This document shows, piece after piece, positions 61,723-64,000 of a stretch of 64,000 nt of DNA. The stretch comes from Coprobacter fastidiosus. GTDB taxonomy: Bacteria > Bacteroidota > Bacteroidia > Bacteroidales > Coprobacteraceae. Under the pieces are notes generated by a model. It was given only the letters and a program-made list of their open reading frames with translations, was not told the origin of the DNA and searched no databases. A program made the position numbers and the translations under genes. The stretch spans positions 2,914,001-2,978,000 of the forward strand of contig NZ_AP028032.1 of NCBI RefSeq assembly GCF_030296935.1. Direction: 5' to 3'. Numbering within the stretch: the stretch's first letter is position 1; each line of letters starts with the position of its first letter.

Positions 61723-62568
61723 TTAATAGAATTGATGACATAAAAAGAGATAGATTACTGCTGCCGGTGCTGCCAATAATACACTGTCAAACCGATCGAG
61801 CATTCCTCCGTGTCCCGGTAAGATAGAGCCGGAATCTTTAATTTGTAAAGTCCTTTTTAAAAGAGATTCACATAAATCTCCTAATGTTGCGAATATCGAA
61901 ACGGTTATGGCTAATCCATACCATTCAAGTTGACTTAGAACGTTGAATTGTGTCGATAAGATGTATGCTAATACTAAATTGAATGCAATGCCGCCCCAAA
62001 AACCTTCCCATGATTTTTTAGGTGAAATGCGTTCGAATAATCGTTTTTTTCCGATTGCCGATCCGACAAGAAAAGCTCCTGTATCATTGATCCATATAAA
62101 AGCAAAAAATGATAAAAGCAGCCATGGATTATAAAATAAAAAAGTTGAGGAAGGTTCAAAAGCCAGAAAGCTCAATAATCCTATAGGAAGAGCAATGTAA
62201 ACTTGTCCCATAAAAGAATGAGACCATCGAGTTATCGGGTCTTTATCTTTCATATATAGTTGAATGATAAAACAACAAAGAAAGTAGATCAAATAGGGAA
62301 TAAAAACAATTCCTTTAGAAAAAGCAGGCAATATATCGCTTGCATATAAATAAAGTGATAGGGTTAAATAGTTTCCTCCCAATATATTGACAAATAAAGT
62401 GATCTTTGGTGAATTGCTTCCCTCTATTAACCTGTAAAACTCGGTAAGTGTCAATGTTGTGATAACAAGCAACAATGCCAATAGTGTATATTTGCTGTAT
62501 AATATAGCACCGATAATAATACCGATAAACAATATACCTGTAATAGCTCTGATAATTAGATTTTTCAA
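61723..62568 (-). CDS. cdsA: Phosphatidate cytidylyltransferase
   Basis: 281 residues with about eight transmembrane helices and the CTP-transferase signature in SPKKSWEGFWGGIAF and GDLCESLLKRTLQIKDSGSILPGHGGMLDRFDS. It makes CDP-diacylglycerol from CTP and phosphatidate for phospholipid synthesis. The start is TTG at 62568: no ATG or GTG is available before the first conserved helix (KNLIIRAITGILF), and a stop lies five codons upstream. Likely cotranscribed with downstream or upstream minus-strand lipid and ftsH genes. Confidence 0.94.
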   Translation of the reverse strand: MKNLIIRAITGILFIGIIIGAILYSKYTLLALLLVITTLTLTEFYRLIEGSNSPKITLFVNILGGNYLTLSLYLYASDILPAFSKGIVFIPYLIYFLCCFIIQLYMKDKDPITRWSHSFMGQVYIALPIGLLSFLAFEPSSTFLFYNPWLLLSFFAFIWINDTGAFLVGSAIGKKRLFERISPKKSWEGFWGGIAFNLVLAYILSTQFNVLSQLEWYGLAITVSIFATLGDLCESLLKRTLQIKDSGSILPGHGGMLDRFDSVLLAAPAAVIYLFLCHQFY

Positions 62569-62639
62569 AACAAATAAGTTTTAATAAATAAATTCGTAAT
62601 TAAGGTTTTAGGTAATATAAAGTACTTTTCAATATAAGA

Positions 62640-63104
62640 TTACATAAAATGATATAGAAAAATTACTGTTGCATCTAATGCCGTTTTTTTACAATCTTTA
62701 ATTTCCAAAGACACTTTTATTTCAGCTTTTGCTATCCCTCTCAAATTGACTAAAGACAGTAGTTTTGCTCTTAATCGCACCTCGTTTCCGACTAATACAG
62801 CTTGATTGAAACGTAGTTTCTCAATACCGTAATTTACAAGCATCTTTACATTGTTTACCTCTATAATTTGATTCCAAAGGTAAGGCAGTATCGATAAGTT
62901 TAAATATCCATGTGAAATAGTTGATTTATAAGGACTTTCCGCTTTAGCTTTTTCTACATCTACATGTATCCACTGATGATCGAAAGTCGCATCTGCAAAT
63001 TTGTTGATTTGTTCTTGGGTGATTTGCATATAATCCGATACTCCCAATTCTTTACCTACATATTGTTCGAATTCTTCGAAATTGTTGATTACTAATTTGT
63101 TCAT
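62640..63104 (-). CDS. MaoC-like (hotdog-fold) hydratase
   Basis: 154 residues. The hydratase-2 motif is present: ITQEQINKFADATFDHQWIHVD, with Asp and His of the D-X4-H pattern, and SPYKSTISHGYLNLSILPYL. Members hydrate enoyl-CoA (R-specific) or act as related dehydratases; this small single-hotdog form resembles the E. coli/Pseudomonas R-specific hydratase group. Substrate unknown. It lies between cdsA and ftsH on the same strand. Confidence 0.87.
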   Translation of the reverse strand: MNKLVINNFEEFEQYVGKELGVSDYMQITQEQINKFADATFDHQWIHVDVEKAKAESPYKSTISHGYLNLSILPYLWNQIIEVNNVKMLVNYGIEKLRFNQAVLVGNEVRLRAKLLSLVNLRGIAKAEIKVSLEIKDCKKTALDATVIFLYHFM

Positions 63105-63207
63105 AGTATGTTTTGTTTATTTTGTCTATTTTGTCGTTCTATGTGTTTATATAAAGAAATAGAGTTGCTGTAATAAATACAGCAACTCTTATAATAGTTA
63201 CTACTGA

Positions 63208-64000
63208 TTATGCTTTTTCAGGAATTTCAGCATTGTTTTTTGTTTCATTTATAGGCGGCATTTGCTCTTTCTTCGTCAAAAGCTCATCGTCCGTCTGTTC
63301 ACTATTTGGTTTGTCAGGCTCTGATTGAGATTTCTTAGCTTCGTTTTCATTTAAAATTTCATCCGAACGAGAAGTCCATTGTCGCTTTCCGAAAATTCTT
63401 TCTACATCTTCTGTGTAGATAACTTCACGTTCAAGTAAAACCTGTGTAAGTTGCTGGTGTCCTTCTGCTTTCTCTGACAATATAGATTTAGCGCGTTCAT
63501 ATTGTTCATTCACAATACGACTTACTTCCTTGTCTATCATACGGGCGGTTTCTTCACTGTAAGGTTTGGTAAAGCCATACTCTTGTCCGGTAGAATCATA
63601 ATAAGAAAGATTCGGTAATTCTGCACTCATTCCAAAATATGCGACAATAGCATAGGCTTGTTTGGTCACCCGTTCCAAATCATTTGCAGCACCGGTAGAA
63701 ATACGTCCGATAAAGAGCTCTTCCGCGGCTCGTCCGCCTAATGTTGCACACATCTCATCCAGCATCTGTTCTTTTGTCGTGATCTGACGTTCTTCCGGTA
63801 GATACCATGCTGCACCTAAAGCTTTACCTCGAGGTACGATTGTTACTTTGACCAGCGGGTTGGCATATTGTAAAAACCAGCTTAGAGATGCGTGTCCGGC
63901 CTCGTGGATTGCAATAGACCTTTTTTCTTCTGCCGTTGTTATTTTTGTCCGTTTTTCAAGCCCTCCGACAATACGATCTACAGCGTCCATAAAATCTTGT
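63208..64000 (-). CDS. ftsH: ATP-dependent zinc metalloprotease FtsH, C-terminal part
   Basis: 264 codons of a gene that continues past the window end. The visible part starts just before DAVDRIVGGLEKRT, at the AAA/protease junction, and holds the M41 zinc motif HEAGH, plus TKEQMLDEMCATLGGRAAEE and NDLERVTKQAYAIVAYFGMS, whose Asp is the third ligand. A 45-residue hydrophilic tail (Glu/Lys/Asn/Pro) ends the protein. FtsH is a membrane-anchored hexameric protease for quality control and regulated proteolysis. AAA and transmembrane domains lie outside. Confidence 0.95.
   Translation of the reverse strand, partial: QDFMDAVDRIVGGLEKRTKITTAEEKRSIAIHEAGHASLSWFLQYANPLVKVTIVPRGKALGAAWYLPEERQITTKEQMLDEMCATLGGRAAEELFIGRISTGAANDLERVTKQAYAIVAYFGMSAELPNLSYYDSTGQEYGFTKPYSEETARMIDKEVSRIVNEQYERAKSILSEKAEGHQQLTQVLLEREVIYTEDVERIFGKRQWTSRSDEILNENEAKKSQSEPDKPNSEQTDDELLTKKEQMPPINETKNNAEIPEKA

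Noticed and set aside
1-64000. tRNA, rRNA, CRISPR array, prophage or intact insertion sequence
   Set aside because: No cloverleaf-like segment, rRNA motif, regularly spaced repeat array or transposase frame was seen on reading both strands.

Overview
The window is a low-GC chromosomal segment of a Bacteroidales bacterium (Bacteroidota). Evidence: a SusC/SusD pair with lipoprotein-type surface proteins, type IX secretion C-terminal sorting domains, TAnnTTTG promoter -7 boxes with TTG/TTTG -33 elements, and an ECF sigma promoter of GCAACC/CGTCTA type. The gene content fits a gut-type saccharolytic, succinate/propionate-forming anaerobe. Genus cannot be fixed from sequence alone; a Barnesiellaceae/Coprobacter-like or Parabacteroides-like organism is a guess.

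Layout. 1-11.3 kb: 3' part of a polysaccharide utilisation locus (SusC end, SusD, DUF3823 lipoprotein, GH3 with PA14, a GxGYxYP-like protein with CBM6, ricin-B and T9SS domains, a three-module carbohydrate-binding T9SS protein, GH43). 11.4-16.4 kb: reverse-strand TolC/HlyD/two ABC-2 permeases with no ATPase gene. 16.7-22.8 kb: coiled-coil membrane protein, then PASTA protein, RluD, Ddl and an acyltransferase, a structured RNA candidate (rod-shaped, 6S-like), and a Sua5-type synthase. 22.9-29.6 kb: KdpE/KdpD without kdpFABC, RibBA, LptF/G-type permease. 29.8-33.7 kb: START-like protein, small membrane protein, serine recombinase, and an OxyR / 1-Cys-type peroxiredoxin / thioredoxin peroxide module. 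34.6-38.7 kb: OadB-type sodium-pump beta subunit with a small membrane partner, and a GH2 enzyme. 38.7-40.4 kb: Dps flanked by two copies of one short minus-strand sRNA gene.

41.5-54.6 kb is the most unusual part. It reads as a ribosomally made, post-translationally modified peptide (RiPP) locus: transglutaminase-like lipoprotein, radical SAM/SPASM maturase, an 86-residue precursor whose C-terminal part carries seven cysteines in a modular pattern, an M50 metalloprotease with a possible RiPP-recognition N-terminus, an O-antigen-ligase-like/TPR membrane protein, and a MacB-type ABC exporter with two FtsX permeases, TolC and HlyD. The maturase and the ligase-like gene are each interrupted by one in-frame TGA in the same GATTGAG context, while the reading frame continues intact afterwards. 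TGA is a normal stop in other genes here, so either the locus is decaying by C-to-T change or the codons are bypassed.

54.7-64 kb: RuvX, peptide deformylase, the carboxyltransferase and biotin-carrier subunits of a propionyl/methylmalonyl-CoA enzyme, EttA, an autoregulated-looking ECF sigma operon, CdsA, a MaoC-like hydratase, and the C-terminal part of FtsH.

A short non-coding repeat (about 170 bp full length, terminal inverted repeats related to AGAGCCTGTCTnAATTTT) occurs in at least four intergenic regions and looks like a MITE family. No rRNA, tRNA, CRISPR array or intact insertion sequence was recognised.
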